From Fonsecaea monophora (taxonomy: Eukaryota; Ascomycota; Eurotiomycetes; Chaetothyriales; Herpotrichiellaceae), in the NCBI RefSeq assembly GCF_001642475.1, contig NW_019174026.1, positions 1-64,000 of the forward strand: a DNA stretch of 64,000 nucleotides, in the 5' to 3' direction. Below the pieces are notes generated by a model that was not told the origin of the DNA, ran no database searches, and saw only the letters and a list, made by a program, of their open reading frames with translations. Position numbers and translations under genes: made by a program. Of this stretch, positions 1 through 10,389 are shown one piece after another (positions within the stretch are counted from its first letter, which is position 1; each line of letters opens with the position of its first letter).

Positions 1-1021
1 GGGGGGGCGATCAATAATAGCATCGGAAGGAGGCTCGTCCTGTACAGGATGAACAAGCAGGCCCCTGGGCAAGATGCTGCCCTTCCCCACGACAGGGCCA
101 TACACCAGCCACCTGAGTGAGGATGCAGGTGGTCAGTGCCTACCAGACGATTGCGGACTGCTACGAGAGGGCGCCAATGTCCCTGGAGATAGATAGCCTT
201 GAAGACGGAGTTCAGGAGGAGCGTCAACCACACATCACCGCCGGGTTGATCATCGACCCGTGCGCCACGTCCGCGGACTGCCGCGCGGCCACGGCTGTCA
301 TGGTGATCAGGTCTGGAGTCCACATCCGGCCTACGCTTGGTTCGAGTCACTCGCCGCCAAGTCGAACCAGGCTCGGATGCGAGCCCAGGTACATACGGCA
401 TGTCGTTCATCGTCGGCCTCAGACCCATCAGGTTCAAGCTGACCCCAGCCGGTGTCGGGGTACGTGACGAGGAACTGGGGTAAGGAGAGAGCCTCGACCT
501 TGAGACGCTAAAGACCACCTTGAAGATCATCTAGACCCCGGACCCGGACATGAAGACGGAAAACTACACGCAGTCGTTGATCGGCGGGACCACCTACAGC
601 CCCGCGTGCACAGTCGCGTTGGCGAAGGTGAGCAAATTGTACGGTGGAGAAGAGAGAGGCACAGTGATCCTGGACGTAGTCACGTAGCCTGAACGGGCTC
701 ATTACCACCGACAGACACACGACGATTAACAGCAACGCCACCATGAACAGCAAAGACAACGCCACCAAGAGCGGGAGTCCGGTCAGGAACAACGTCCAGC
801 CCCCGACCAAGGACGCAGTCAAAGGACACGACCAAGGACCAGGCCACGAACAGGACCGCGAATATGGACCCGAATGTGGGTGGGACCGGCGTCGGCACCG
901 AGACTGGGACACGAAGATCGAGACAGCCGGGTCCAAGACTCGCCCGGCGACAAAACCGCGAAGACGGACAAGTTGAGGGAGAGTGCCAACGCCGCGAACG
1001 AGAGCAAGTTGATAAACCAAC

Positions 1022-1611
1022 ATGAACAAGCTGGAGCTGTTCGCCTCCACGAAGGCGGGGGAGTGGAAGACGACGGCCGCCCCCCTCCCCCTCCAAGCTC
1101 GCGCGACCATCGAGGTGGACGAGGACGGGTTCATGGTCTCCGGCAGGAACATCGGCGCAGAGCAGAGGGAGCCAGAGTGGTCGAAGGACTAGTTGGCCGT
1201 CATCAGGCAGATGGCCGCGACCACGCTCCAAGTGGTGCCCGTGAAACCGACACCAGACGCAGCGTCATCGACCCGATGGGTGAGTACGTACGTCGCGAGG
1301 GACGACACGGGCACCATCGTACCCACCGACAAGGCCTACGTCTCGAACCTGGACCCGAGCCAGTCAGTACTTACTGCATCGGGGTCGGCCCCCAGAAACA
1401 CGATACCACCGAGTCCCTACGCTACTATACAGACGTGGTTATGACCGACATCAACGGCAACTGGCTGGTCAACCAGTGGACCTCGAAGGGGGTCGTGATC
1501 GAGGTGGGCGTGTCCAACCGCGTGCTCATGCAGCAGAACAGGACCGGGAACACGAGCGGGCGTGGGCCTGCCGGCCGGTGTACGCATTCGGGCCTCTGTT
1601 CAACACGTTGA
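1022..1611 (+). pseudogene. unidentified foreign gene relic, three broken segments
   Basis: Three consecutive stretches look coding but sit in different frames: 1022-1192 (ends in TAG), 1193-1444 (ends in TGA after a start overlapping the previous stop region) and about 1370-1560. The last piece contains 'DINGNWLVNQWTSKG', a strand-rich, Asn/Trp-containing sequence that could belong to a structural protein. Frames change without GT-AG introns that would repair them, so frameshift decay is the simpler reading. I cannot name the family. Its neighbours on both sides are similar fragments on the same strand, which suggests one array of genes decayed together. Confidence 0.3.
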
Positions 1612-2726
1612 AGACGCAGTACCCGGGCACCCTGACTGACCCATGTGGCGACCGCACAGAGGGGTAAGTACTACTGGATGAATGCGTCCTGGGATGTGCA
1701 GTCGTTCCTGGGCACCTTCGCGTGGATGGACGGCGAGTCGTTGCAGAAGACCAACACCCTCGAGTGGACGTGATGAGGATGTTGAACGGCAGGTCAGGTC
1801 GTCCCTGTGCCTGGCCACCATCGCCATCTTCTCGATCACGACTCCGGTGATCGAGGAGAAGGTGACCCAAGACACGAGCAGCTACGTACGGCCTGAGCAT
1901 CAAAGTTTCACAACGCGTTCCACATCGAGAGACCGTGGACTACCACCACGGGGCCCCCGCAGCAGGGCTCGACGGGCACGAGGATCCCGTCAAGCATCGC
2001 GGCCAAGGCCAGGCCCTGCAGGACCTTGACCAGGCCCGGGAGGCCCGGGATTGTGAGCGTGGGCAGCGGCGGCGGTATCTTCGCGAACGCGAACAAAGAA
2101 CCTGTTCCAATCAGAGCGCCGTCGTCGCCGGAGATCACCTCTTGGAAACGACGCCAACTACATGTAGACGGTCTAGCCCGCAGTGCTGACGATGAAGAGG
2201 GACGTGTTGGTTGATCCACAGAGCGGTGACGAGGAGGAGAAGAGGAGAAAAAAGAAGAAAAAGAAGGGGGAAGAAGAATCATCCTCGGAATAATGCCACG
2301 ATAATGAGGTTTCAAGAGGCATCGACGGGGATGAAAGTCTGGATGGATCGCAAAGCCCATCACGCGGCCGCACCCCAGCTACACTTGTTACACGAACTCG
2401 ACCCCTCCCGGGCCTCGGATGCCCACCCTGTCGACGGAAAGGGGAGGCGACGACGGACGTGGGCACAACCGGCCAGGCATGAGCAGGCAGACTACAAGCG
2501 TTAGGCGGCCGTCAGCACGGCACAATAACACGTACACGTGGCACCGCCGCCACCTGAACAGGGACAAGTCCACGCTTTAACCACGCACGCAGCTGTATAC
2601 CATCTAGCCCGTATCGCCACCGTCTATAGGCAGAACTCCCCGACCACCACTCCGCCGAAACGCTGACGGACAGACAACCATGAGCACGGCCGTCGACGAG
2701 CACAGCAGCAACAGTGCGGCGAGCAT

Positions 2727-3138
2727 GTGAACTACGCCTTGTCCGAGAAGGTGGCCACATACCCGATCGAGACCATAAGGAGCACCCCTGTACTCGATCG
2801 CCCTCGACGTGTCGGTCAAGAAGGCGTCGAGGCTGGTGTGTTCAACCCCATGACCACGTTGGTGTACTACGACGGGCATGTGGAGACGAACTTCTACGAT
2901 AACTCGGAGCTGTCGGTGATCAGCACCATGATGATGAACATTAGGTACCTACCCGGTGACCAGCGCCTACGAGATCAGATGTATGGTTACGGTACTGGTG
3001 TATCTGGAGGAAAGGTGCTCTACGCCAGGACCACGGCCTCGGTCTCGGGACATCAGCGACGATATGGTCGTATTCAGCGACTACTCGGTGGGCAAGATAA
3101 AGTACGCACTTACGGACATTAATGACTCATGGTCATGA
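2727..3138 (+). pseudogene. unidentified foreign gene relic (Met/Asp/Tyr-rich)
   Basis: An open stretch of about 130 codons contains 'TTLVYYDGHVETNFYDNSE' followed by a Met-rich segment; another frame continues the coding-like character with 'DDMVVFSDYSVGKIKYAL' (about 3059-3110). The high GC at third positions and mixed beta-strand-like composition match the rest of the 1-5.4 kb block. No domain is recognised. A start at 2727 is only the first ATG of the open frame; the true start is probably upstream in another frame. The sequence is too broken to state a protein length. Confidence 0.3.
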
Positions 3139-3581
3139 AGCGGGATCACGAGTCCCTTAAGGTAACCAAGATGGCGGGAGGCGGACAGGAACGAGGGCCT
3201 AGAGATGCTCAACAGCTGGAAGGAGTACAAGCACAGCGACAAAACCAAGGCCAAGGACGAGCCTGTGTGCGACTCCGGGTAGGCACAGCTCGAAGGTGAT
3301 GTCCAGGTCCAACAGCACCGCCTAGACCGGCTACATGTGTAGGGTCCCGTACGCAGTCACGCGCGCTGACATGCGCAGGGCCGTGGGGGTGTTGGGGGAG
3401 GGGAGCATCGCATCCAGGAGACCACGTACACCTACCTGAAGGTGACCTAAAACAACTGCATTTTCAGCTGCATGTCCATGTCCAGAATAAGCATACGACC
3501 GCAGGGCGACATCTACAGCAGGAAGTTTTCGGTCAACATGACCACTGACGGGAAGGCGTCGGGTACTGGAAGCAGTGGGAG

Positions 3582-3953
3582 TTGACGAATATGGCCCTGA
3601 CCTGCACTATGTGCAACGTTACGTGCATCTTCTCGAAGGAGCGGACCGACCTGGACATGGTCAGAAAGCCGGACCCGACCGGGACGACGATCATGTACTC
3701 GACGTTGGCCCGTTGGTGCGGAGGTCTCCAGAATGAGCAAGAACATCTGCACCACCATGGCCTGGACGGAGAGGGTAGGACGACCGACGGCATCCCTCCC
3801 AGGATCAGGACCATGGCCGACACCTCGGTGGTGGAGGCGGTCTGGGACAAGATCAGACGCGAGAGTGTCATCCAGGCGACTGTGGAGATGGTCAGCGGGT
3901 TAGAGGTGTTGTCGGACGGGGAGAGAGGTTCAATCCCACGGTCAGGGGGCTGA
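3582..3953 (+). pseudogene. unidentified foreign gene relic (Cys-containing)
   Basis: A 123-codon open frame whose early part has several cysteines ('ALTCTMCNVTCIFSKERTD') and whose later part reads as an amphipathic helix ('SVVEAVWDKIRRESVIQATV'). The middle, around the 'HHHG' stretch, looks like out-of-frame sequence, so two frameshifts probably lie inside. No family recognised. It belongs to the same GC-rich array as its neighbours and lies on the same strand. Confidence 0.25.
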
Positions 3954-4450
3954 TGGCGGTCAGCTACGGCGTGCGAATCAGAGTCATGTACATCGGCCTG
4001 TACCCGTACGAGGAAGACATCTTACCGCCCATCGCGACCTTGCTAGCAGACGACCCCACGAAGTGCTACGGGTCCAGGTCCTGAGCCAGGGCATGACTAT
4101 GGTCGGGCAGCAGGGTGATGAACGGAGTCGTGAAGCAGGAGGAGGCGCGCCGCCCGGCCTCAGATCAGCAGCGAGGGCGCGCTGAGGTCCAAGTTCGCGA
4201 AGCTGCTCAGGTGCTCTTATATGTCCACGGTAGTAGGCGTGGCGGCGTTCGTCAACTACGTACCTGCGCCCGTGGACAACGCCGCGAAGAAAGTCAGGTA
4301 CGCGTCGCTGTTTCTCGGAGTGGCTCGCGAGGAGGATGATCAGGATACACGACTCATTCCGGTTCAAGATGACCATGCATGGCCTACGAATGGAAGATGT
4401 ACCCGAAAGAGATCGATCCTCAACGACTTCTTGAAAGAGGACAGCATCAG

Positions 4451-5362
4451 ATCTCCAACTAACACGAGCACTTCTCAACTGCACTATCGAAGAGCTCTAC
4501 ATCCCGTTCTCGAACATGGCCGGGAACCTGTTCGGCAACATGAGCGCTGTCCGCAACGTTTTCAAGCCCGGGGCTCTCTGCCCGACGTCGACAGGGGCCA
4601 TCTCCGCGAGACAGGGTCAGCAACAGCAGCAGCAGCAGGATAACGGTGCTGTCACAAACCAACCAGAGCGGGAACGTGGTCACGAACGAGCGCCAGTTGT
4701 TCGTCACGCGCAACTCCATCAACGGCCAGATGACCAGCGGACGCCTCGGGAAAGTCGCAGTCGCAGCAGGTCATGGTCCTCGAGAATATGATGACGAAGC
4801 TCCACGATGTCTTGGAGTCGTACAGGACCAGTCCAGGGATGTGGTCCTGGCCAAGCTCGAGAGCAAGATCGACATGCTGGTGGACAGGCATTCGGTCGAG
4901 GACGAGGAACTCGACGAGGTCGTGACCATAATCAAGGAGAGGTACCCGGTCGACCTCGAGGAGCTCGAGAATACCACGTCGGTGGTCGCGGCCATGCCCG
5001 CCGTCATCAAACGGGAGATCCAGCCCGCGGCGCCGTTGATGCGCAGGCACGACGGCTCGACCATGAGGGACATCGTGTACGAGCAGGTCATGGCGGACAG
5101 ACGGTCGGGCGTCGCCCAGAGCAGGAACCCGCCGTCGAGCATGGGTATCTTCCAGAGTCCGAACGCCGTTCAGGACATGACCACAAACATGAACAGAGGC
5201 GTGGTCGGCGTCGTGAACATGGGGGATGTCGCAGAGTGCGGCCACGAGCGCCGCCGCTGTCGAGCAGCACATGAGGATGCTCGGGAACAAGGCGAAGAAG
5301 GATCTCTTCATGAGCGCCGTCGAGGAAGCGTTGGGCCGTTGAACATGGATTACAGACACTAG
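4451..5362 (+). pseudogene. best-preserved foreign gene relic, helical, 4.45-5.36 kb
   Basis: A coding-like run crosses several frames: about 4451-4590 ('EELYIPFSNMAGNLFGNMSA'), a CAG run at about 4619-4638, 4646-4830, then about 4850-5225, which is the longest stretch in one frame, and a last piece near 5230-5332 in another frame. The 4850-5000 part is strongly charged and probably alpha-helical or coiled ('LESKIDMLVDRHSVEDEEL'). Almost all codons of 4850-5220 end in C or G. The conserved reading quality over such a length argues for a real former gene. No function is assigned. The segment ends just before the lower-GC insertion at 5371. Confidence 0.4.
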
Positions 5363-5370
5363 TCATTGCT

Positions 5371-5995
5371 ATGGGCCCATTATATAGCGACCGCGATGTT
5401 GGAAGCGCGAGATACGGCAAGTCCTCTAATGCGTGGTCCAAGTATATGAAAGGAGCTTCAGGTCGATTTGCAGAACATACAGGTCGCGGTGGCCGACAAG
5501 CAATTGTTTTGACCAAGCCACCGCCAGACATTTACAGTCGGAGAGAGTGGTCCAACTATCGATGCTTAGAAGAACCGATCTTGACAGGAGCCTTCGGGGG
5601 CGCAAGGGCCATCCAGATCTGCTACAGTATGTCCACCCAACAATCAAGGGTGCGGTCGCTTTTTCAATATCAGATCTGGCCTCTCAATAAATCGGACGAG
5701 TGGGACAGTCAGATCTCTTTTCTCTGGTCAATCCCTCCATGGTCAATCCCAGTCCAGGCGATCTCTGGAAAGTGGCATGCTACCCTCGACAAAGCCGTCA
5801 GAAGCGTCGCCGCCATCCACTTCTCCTGCCCGCGTCCCTTCGATACCGATTCGTCCTCGTCCAGTCAAGCTACACAGGCTTCGTGGTCGATGCAGACAAG
5901 GGATACATACAAACCGCCATGTCGTCGGTCCTGGGCCCTTTTATAGGTTATTGCGTCTTTGACAACCACGAGGAGGTCAGTTTTGCGTCTCAATA
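5371..5995. other. lower-GC segment interrupting the GC-rich block
   Basis: Between two GC-rich coding-like stretches lies a segment with more A/T, 'TTATATAG'-type motifs at its left edge and 'TTTTATAGG' near its right edge. GC-rich coding character resumes at about 6,005. A 191-codon open frame (5371-5946) runs through it but resembles nothing known and has a low-complexity Ser/Gln region. The change of composition on both sides suggests a later insertion. I see no clear terminal inverted repeat or target-site duplication. Confidence 0.3.
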
Positions 5996-6004
5996 ACTTG
6001 ACAA

Positions 6005-6730
6005 TTGGGCTGAACGGAGAACGTCGTCGAGACGATCTCGACGTACATCATCGAGGACGAGGGCATGCAGATGGACATGGTCGAGATATTGCGGGGCCGA
6101 CGGCTCGACGTCTGCAGAACTCCATAAAGTCGATCATCGAGATGATGGACCCGCCCACCGCCTAGACCATGACCGAGCTCGGCAGGATGATGAGGAAGGT
6201 GACCGAAGACTCGGAGGAGATCGTGGCCTTTTTCGACGACGACTGACCCGCTATGATTATGTCGGTGAACATGTGCACCACCGTGGAAACGCCCGACCGC
6301 CACTGACCGTGTGTGGATGCTGATGCCTAAAACTCCCTCCTGTACAACAACAGACTCACGGACTCGTCCATGGACCACGATCTGATCGTGGACTAACTAC
6401 ATGATGGTTGTGTGCTCGGGAACGGCAGGGGGGGTCCCTGACCCTGAATGTGTTGAGGCCGACGGAGGTGATGAAGGCCTCGGACGGGGCTGCTGAAGAC
6501 GAGACAGGCCATGCGCCAGTTGGTGACCGCGTGTTTGGTCACATGCATGAGGGCGTCCGCGTCGCTGAGGGCGTCGTGCTGCACATGCTCGAACCAGGGG
6601 CGCGTCTTTGTTCGCCAACACGGCGGCCAGAGTGGCGGTCCCGTCCGGCACCGTGACGACCCTGAAGATCGGCAACGAGTCAGCGTTGGCAACCTCCACT
6701 TGGTCGGCCTGATGCCCCCACACCATCTAT
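6005..6730 (+). pseudogene. continuation of the GC-rich foreign relic
   Basis: Coding-like GC-rich stretches resume in several frames. Around 6,018-6,110 one frame reads an acidic, Met-rich segment ('TYIIEDEGMQMDMVEIL'), and around 6,120-6,245 another reads 'KVTEDSEEIVAFFDDD' before a TGA. Further short stretches continue to about 6,730. Stops and frameshifts occur every few tens of codons. No family is recognised. Together with 1-5.4 kb this suggests one larger foreign region that was later interrupted. Confidence 0.3.
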
Positions 6731-7050
6731 CACAAACAGCGCAGGGATCCGAAGTGAACCGCACGAGAGGAGCATGCTTTATAGAGTGGAGAAGCATACT
6801 CCTACGCAGCCTTCAGTAAAGGGGGTTGAAAGGCCACTCTGGAACATACCGAGCCGGACGAGCCTAAACCGCCCCCAGCCACTTGTAAACCGAAGGAGAA
6901 AAGGATGCTTCTCAGATGCGAGGAGCATGCTTTTCTTATGCTTCAAGTCTTGTCACTACCATACGTAAAGGGATACTTATTACTACGGAATCGACCCATC
7001 GCTGAGTACTGCCTATCTCCAGTAAGGCATTCCTGATACCATCATGGTCT

Positions 7051-7216
7051 TCATGGGCAGAACGTGGCCATGACACACATGCCGTTATGGGCCACGAGCA
7101 CGACGTCGGACTCGGACCCGGTCTGGTTCGTCTGCTTGTGCCTCATCACTCTGTTCACCCACACGATGAAGTTGTCCAGCGCCGGCTTGGGCTCGGTGGC
7201 CACCACTATGTAGATC
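7051..7216 (-). pseudogene. possible DEDD-type exonuclease fragment
   Basis: On the minus strand a short open stretch ends in TGA at 7051 and contains 'DNFIVWVNRVMR' followed, about 20 residues later, by 'DVVLVAHNGM'. The pattern of an amphipathic helix and then 'LVAHNG' is typical of the second motif region of DEDDh 3'-5' exonucleases, where the next residue pair is usually Phe-Asp; here a frameshift follows directly. The codons again end mostly in C or G, so this piece belongs with the GC-rich foreign material, although on the opposite strand. The first motif (Asp-x-Glu) is not visible. The match rests on a short motif only. Confidence 0.35.
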
Positions 7217-7263
7217 TACCATGGGCGTGAACCTGCTAATGATCGGGCTGTTAACCCTGCAAG

Positions 7264-7890
7264 ATGATCCTTCTTTTCGAAGCTGAAAATCTCATCCAAA
7301 GTGGTGTGGCGAATGCCCAACTCGATCGATTTCTGTGCTCTCAGGGGCACGGTACCTCGAACTTCTCTTCAAAAGCTTGTTGCCCACGGTCCCTGGACAG
7401 GCCGCAATCAGCACAACCCTTCGACCCGGAGCGGCTGGACTATCTCGCATTCAGCAATTGGTTGCCACCCCAGGTCCGAGAGGATTTGACAGGGATGCTT
7501 CGCAGCCTGGAAAGAAACGTTTCAGGAACAAATGCAACCGCTGCCGAACACCGTCGAGTTCGATGTCGCATCCGCCATGCAAAGCTTGAGTGACGGAGAA
7601 AGCTAGCTTTCGATTTGGGTAGCCTGGCGAGGGATCTTTGCGCTCTGTTGATCGCCAGGCGAAGCTGGTACTCGTAATGGCCCGCGGGCTCCCTAGCGAA
7701 TGAGCGCACCAGCCAAGTCGCGAGAGCTCCGTTGACTTGCGCGGCTTCTCGTCATGCGCCCTGCATCGCTTCATCAATCACCAGAGCATCGGAACTTCCT
7801 TTCTCCCTACTCTCACCCACAAGCTTTATGGTATGGCCTCCTCCACACCCAAGAGGTCGGTTGGAGAGTCTATTCTCCGCCAGTATGCCG
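7264..7890. other. transition zone without an identifiable gene
   Basis: From 7,260 rightward the third-position GC bias disappears and the sequence resembles the fungal relics. Open frames on both strands (for example 7264-7593 plus and 7451-7777 minus) do not show a recognisable domain. Part of it may be the missing C-terminal half of the acetyl-CoA transporter relic that starts further right on the minus strand, but I could not align it. Confidence 0.25.
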
Positions 7891-7895
7891 AACAT

Positions 7896-8300
7896 TCAGA
7901 TCCCATTGACGCCGACGGCCAAACGCATGCCGTGCGCAGCTTGGTCCACGCGGAGCCCGATCCCGTGAGCGAGAGACCATACTCCTGAGGAACAGTCCTG
8001 AACCATCTGTTGGCAAAGTCTGGCGCCTGTAGGGGCGAGAAAAACGGTGTGCGATAAGAATGAGCCAGCAGTCAAGCCAACCGTCTGTGCCCGTCGAGGC
8101 ATATGAAAATGTTCTGAATTGACAGCAGCGAAATGGCCCATCCGTCCACTGCGACGTCCTGAGTGGCACACATGAAGACCAAAAGGAACCACCAGCCAGT
8201 AAAGCTCCAGACTCCAGCTCCATCATTGTCGCCTGTAGCTCTCATCAACTCATCAATCTGACCTCCAAGGTAAATCATGGAGATCCCTATGTGACCCCTT
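7896..8300 (-). pseudogene. acetyl-CoA transporter (Acatn/SLC33-type MFS) relic
   Basis: On the minus strand, about 8278-8120 reads 'MIYLGGQIDELM' and then 'FMCATQDVAVDGWAISLLS'; about 8075-8020, in another frame, reads 'QTVGLTAGSFLSHTVFLAP'. These are hallmark segments of the acetyl-CoA transporter family (PF13000), a multi-spanning ER/Golgi membrane carrier of acetyl-CoA used for acetylation of glycans and proteins. Only the middle of the protein (roughly transmembrane helices 3-5) is recognisable, and at least one frameshift near 8,100 separates the two pieces. N- and C-terminal parts are not found. The match is strong but the gene cannot encode a functional transporter. Confidence 0.72.
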
Positions 8301-8373
8301 TGACGCAGACAGACTACTTCTGGACTGGGTCTGGTGTTCTACCAAGTCGCCGAGATGGACATTTAGAGGGACA

Positions 8374-9970
8374 GTGCCCTTTTCTACTGCGAGAAAATCA
8401 AGGAGGCCGGTGGCCAAGTCAAAGCGGGTCAGCGTTTCTCACGTCCCTAGCAGATGGCTAGGCGGGTCTGTTTTGGCGCTGGCACGCAGGATTTTAGTAC
8501 TGGCGAAGGAGACGAAAGGAGCGACGACCCCGGAATCTCGATTGGCATTAGATGTTCAGGCTATCGAACCCCCCACTGCGTCAGCACTTCAGATTTTGGC
8601 TTCTGGCCCACATGCCAGATTTTGTCGCCCCTTTTGCAACAACACCGCCCAACCACGACCCTCTCGCCACAATCGCCAAGCTCACGCCCCTGTCAGTGTG
8701 CAGAGGGACGGTGTGCAGGTGGAGGTGGAAGTTCTGTAGAAGGAAACTACAGCATCTCGTGCCTCATGACTCTACTGCCCAGTCGAGAGATCCGGAAGAA
8801 GCTCTGCGGGGTGTGTTTTCTTCGCTACCGTTGCAGACGCGGTCGATTCTGGTCGAGATGTGAGATATCGTTCGACGGAAGCGGCATAGGATCCTGACAG
8901 ATCTGTACAAAGGGATGTTGACGCGTCGACGCCATGACGAAAAGTGGTGTAGAGTATTCACAGATGCAGGACAAGCCACTTGAAGTGCTGTCGACCCTGC
9001 TCTGCCCTGTCATTGGCACCTCAGCTGCGCTGTTGGCGGAGCACTCTGGACATGTCAGGACGATTGGCCTCTTTCATCCTCTTGTCGGTAGGTAATTTTC
9101 AGTGGGAACCAACCAGGAGAAGGGCCCCCCTACCCCAAAGGGCTTACCGCGAGGCAAGAATTGCAGGCTCATGCCCAAAGCCAGGCCCCGGATGAGTGGG
9201 AGATGTAAGGCCTGGAAATCTTTGAAAAGGGACTAGGTTGCCACGGTAGGGTGGTATTGACAGTCTCATTCGCAATCCTCATCTTTGGAGCTGGGATCGA
9301 GGTCGCTAGGTATCAGTCCCTGATCCCTAAATTCCAAGAGACATTGAAGGAAAAGAAAAAAGAACGGCAGAAGCGAAAATTCAAAAGACTTCACCACGAC
9401 AAGAGCCTGCGGACCGAGAGACCGACAGCAACAAGGGCGGCCGTGGCAACGAGTTGGCATACGGCGAACTCATGAGACTCTGGCAACCCCCAAACCACCA
9501 AATGATTGATTTCTACGGAGGCAATGACAAACGGTGACAGCTCATGGCAGCTTGATTCCCGGGTTCGAGGATGTGTGCGGGGATGACTATCCGATGTGGA
9601 TGCTGATTCCACCATGTGCCATCGCATGCCCGGTCCAGTCCAACTACCCAGCGAAGCCTGAAAGACACAGTGCTTCATTGTCACCCTTCCGGCGCTGCAA
9701 CGGTTCTTTCGTCAAGTCGAAACACCACATGTCTGGAACTTCCTCCTGCAGCTGATGCCAGAGTGATTCTCCGTACTGTGTCATGACTGAGCCAAGTCCC
9801 TGGTCTTGGACTCATATACCGACGCTGAACCCCATCGTGGTGTTTGTTTCCCCCCTCCGTGACGAAGTAGATGGACACCGACCCCGTGATCTGAAGTGAA
9901 CTTCGTCGTTCATGGCTCAGGACCGTCGAGAATCGAGGATTGTCCATCCCGCCGCCCATCTCGCACTGGC
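8374..9970. other. no recognisable gene
   Basis: Several open frames of 60-150 codons occur on both strands, but none has a recognisable domain or clear codon bias. One at 9251-9475 (plus) starts with a possible membrane helix and continues with the very basic 'FQETLKEKKKERQKRKFKR'; a similar basic run 'FQDALKEKKKERKKLARKF' occurs in another frame on the minus strand near 42.98 kb. The remainder looks like decayed, unassigned fungal sequence. Confidence 0.3.
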
Positions 9971-10383
9971 TTACATGCCGTGCCGTACAATCAGCACTTG
10001 ACAGTCCACCCTAGATGGCAACCAAGTGGAGGCGGTATGTCACACAAAATCTTTTGTCGAGTCACAAAAACCTTAAATTATTTCCTCTTTCGGAAATGGT
10101 TTTTCCGAAAACGGAAAGAGACTCTTGGCATCACTGATCTCGCTTTTGGCTTGCATGTCCTGCCGTAAGGATTGCACTTGACGGTCCACCCTACATGATA
10201 ACTAAGCGAGGCTGCACGTCACGTGTGCATCACATGTCAGGCTGAAATTCCTGCCAATTTATCAATTTCAGTAAAAAACGCTGTTTGTCGGGTCACAAAC
10301 ATTTTAGCGTATTTCCTAATCTGGAAATGATCCTACCGAAAACGGAAAATCGATCTTGGCAGCACTGGCATTTCAGGCTTCGT
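9971..10383. repeat. two-copy tandem repeat with TTTCGGAAA/TTTTCCGAAAACGGAAA core
   Basis: Two diverged copies lie head to tail, at about 9971-10140 and 10154-10380. Shared blocks, in the same order, include the 'CACTTGAC(A/G)GTCCACCCTA' block, 'TTGTCG(A/G)GTCACAAA', a T-rich 'TTATTTCCT' block, a 'GGAAATG...CCGAAAACGGAAA' block and 'TCTTGGCA(T/G)CACTG'. The second copy has about 45 extra bases in the middle. The GGAAA/TTTCC elements can pair. No open frame accounts for the conservation. It may be a decayed non-autonomous transposon or a duplicated promoter. Confidence 0.6.
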
Positions 10384-10389
10384 CCACCG

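Larger units (their letters stand above)
1..5370 (+). other. GC-rich foreign-looking block with broken coding stretches
   Basis: The plus strand carries successive coding-like stretches in all three frames, interrupted by frameshifts and stops. In the best preserved part (about 4,850-5,220) nearly every codon ends in C or G, unlike the mixed third positions of the fungal relics further right. The pieces are rich in Met, Asp, Val and Thr and match no family I recognise. Large open antisense frames at 508-1231 and 4652-5359 are shadows of this bias. Foreign composition plus decay fits a relic of an integrated large DNA virus or other horizontally acquired DNA; that is inference, because no capsid, polymerase or packaging motif was recognised. 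Confidence 0.45.

Noticed and set aside
508..1231. Long antisense open frames in the GC-rich block
   Set aside because: They mirror the C/G-ending codons of the plus strand; their translations are low-complexity Arg/Ser/Pro/Val without domain character.
3880..3945. tRNA-like boxes (TGGTCAGCGGGTTAGAGG and GGTTCAATCCC)
   Set aside because: Spacing between the boxes is too short for an anticodon arm and the flanking stems do not pair; it lies in coding-like GC-rich sequence.
7270..7490. Minus-strand match to an NAD-binding reductase start (VVLIAACPGTVGNKLL)
   Set aside because: The Gly pattern of a TGxxGxxG Rossmann motif is not preserved and nothing else supports it.
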